This document shows positions 63,678 through 64,000 of a stretch of 64,000 nt of DNA, one piece after another (the first letter of the stretch is position 1; each line of letters begins with the position of its first letter). The notes beneath the pieces are model-generated. The model worked only from the letters and a program-made list of their open reading frames with translations, did no database searches and was not told the DNA's origin. A program made the position numbers and the translations under genes. Source of the DNA: Agarivorans albus (GTDB taxonomy: Bacteria; Pseudomonadota; Gammaproteobacteria; Enterobacterales; Celerinatantimonadaceae); contig NZ_AP023032.1 of assembly GCF_019670105.1 (NCBI RefSeq), positions 4,286,001-4,350,000 on the forward strand. The letters are read 5' to 3'.

Positions 63678-64000
63678 ATGCCCCTATTCAATAAATACTT
63701 ATCGATAAAAATTACTGTTAGCCTGCTAAGCGCCATAGTACTCGCTGCCTGTGGCGGTGGAGGAAGCGAAGCTGCGGCCCCAGAGCCTGTGGCTCAAGTG
63801 CCGCAAAACAATATTGGCAATGCCTATATCCTTGATACTCACCCGGATGCAGGTTTGTTAACTGGCACTATAGCCATCACGCTAAACCAACAAACTGAAA
63901 ATCCTAATGCAGCTGCAGATTCGGTGTGGGTTTATTGGGCCGATGAAAATGGACAAGCCAGCGGTGAAGCATGGTTTAAAAGCAGCGCCAATAACCCCTA
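63678..64000 (+). CDS. Lipoprotein, N-terminal part (runs off the window)
   Basis: ATG 63678, preceded by AAAGGATT. The first 107 codons are in the window and there is no stop before 64000. The lipobox is LAAC (VLAAC, Cys about residue 25) with GGGGSEAAAPEPVAQVPQNN linker after it. The visible mature part (NAYILDTHPDAGLLTGTIAITLNQQTENPNAAADSVWVYWADENGQASGEAWF) is beta-rich and unrecognised. Divergent from GH52, so it may share the operator region. Confidence 0.8.
   Translation, partial: MPLFNKYLSIKITVSLLSAIVLAACGGGGSEAAAPEPVAQVPQNNIGNAYILDTHPDAGLLTGTIAITLNQQTENPNAAADSVWVYWADENGQASGEAWFKSSANNP

Overview
The window looks like chromosome of a marine, heterotrophic gammaproteobacterium. Pointers are the Vibrio/Shewanella-type ilv operon with its leader peptide, ArgP/ArgO, RlmF, MocR regulators, an eight-haem cytochrome, many lipoproteins with GGG-rich linkers, TRAP transport and several glycoside hydrolases. 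An Agarivorans- or Alteromonadales-like host is my best guess; this is inference from gene content, not a database match. I see no rRNA, tRNA, CRISPR array, prophage or complete insertion sequence. Gene density is high and most genes are recognisable.

Layout. 0-5 kb: MocR-type regulator, YdfG-like dehydrogenase, alanine dehydrogenase, maltose acetyltransferase, DUF192 protein. 5.1-10.8 kb: isoleucine/valine operon with a 26-residue leader peptide and attenuator, then ilvG, ilvM, ilvD and ilvA; ilvE is not in the cluster. 10.8-13.6 kb: exported glycine-zipper protein, RIO-type kinase, RlmF. 13.8-20.8 kb: GH13 amylase lipoprotein, GNAT, GH31 enzyme, large lipoprotein. 20.9-27.5 kb: multihaem cytochrome with TPRs, three GNATs (two of them tandem paralogues), DUF1993 protein, DUF4397 lipoprotein. 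28-31 kb: GH3 enzyme and DinB protein. 31-34 kb: an unusual exported-protein operon (two paralogous small secreted proteins, DUF2145 putative hydrolase, YiaA-like membrane protein) divergent from an XRE-type regulator. 34-42 kb: exported alpha/beta hydrolase, diguanylate cyclase, AbgT transporter, TRAP transporter. 42-49.1 kb: topoisomerase III coupled to a Qnr-like pentapeptide-repeat gene, glycerate kinase, ArgP/ArgO, and two copies of a 262-bp MITE-like element. 49-55 kb: EamA transporter, type II DAHP synthase, LacI regulator, DUF1349, GNAT, GlsB. 55-63.2 kb: a probable xylo-oligosaccharide locus (four-gene ABC importer, XylR-type AraC regulator, GH52 beta-xylosidase). A lipoprotein gene runs off the right edge.

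How the parts fit. In the xylo-oligosaccharide locus the ABC importer brings in short beta-xylosides and the cytoplasmic GH52 enzyme cleaves them. Its two promoters carry the same three motifs at identical spacing: a LacI-type GTAAGCGCTTTC site, AAGATTTGAG, and TGTCAT-N16-ATGACA. This fits joint control by the nearby LacI-type and XylR-type regulators. A one-mismatch version of the LacI-type site lies upstream of the GH3 gene 30 kb away. GH13, GH31 and GH3 enzymes extend the same oligosaccharide-scavenging lifestyle.

The observations I consider most worth pursuing are the topB/Qnr-like pair, the DUF2145 exported-protein operon with its palindromic operator, the matched dual-operator promoters of the GH52/ABC locus, and the two MITE copies.
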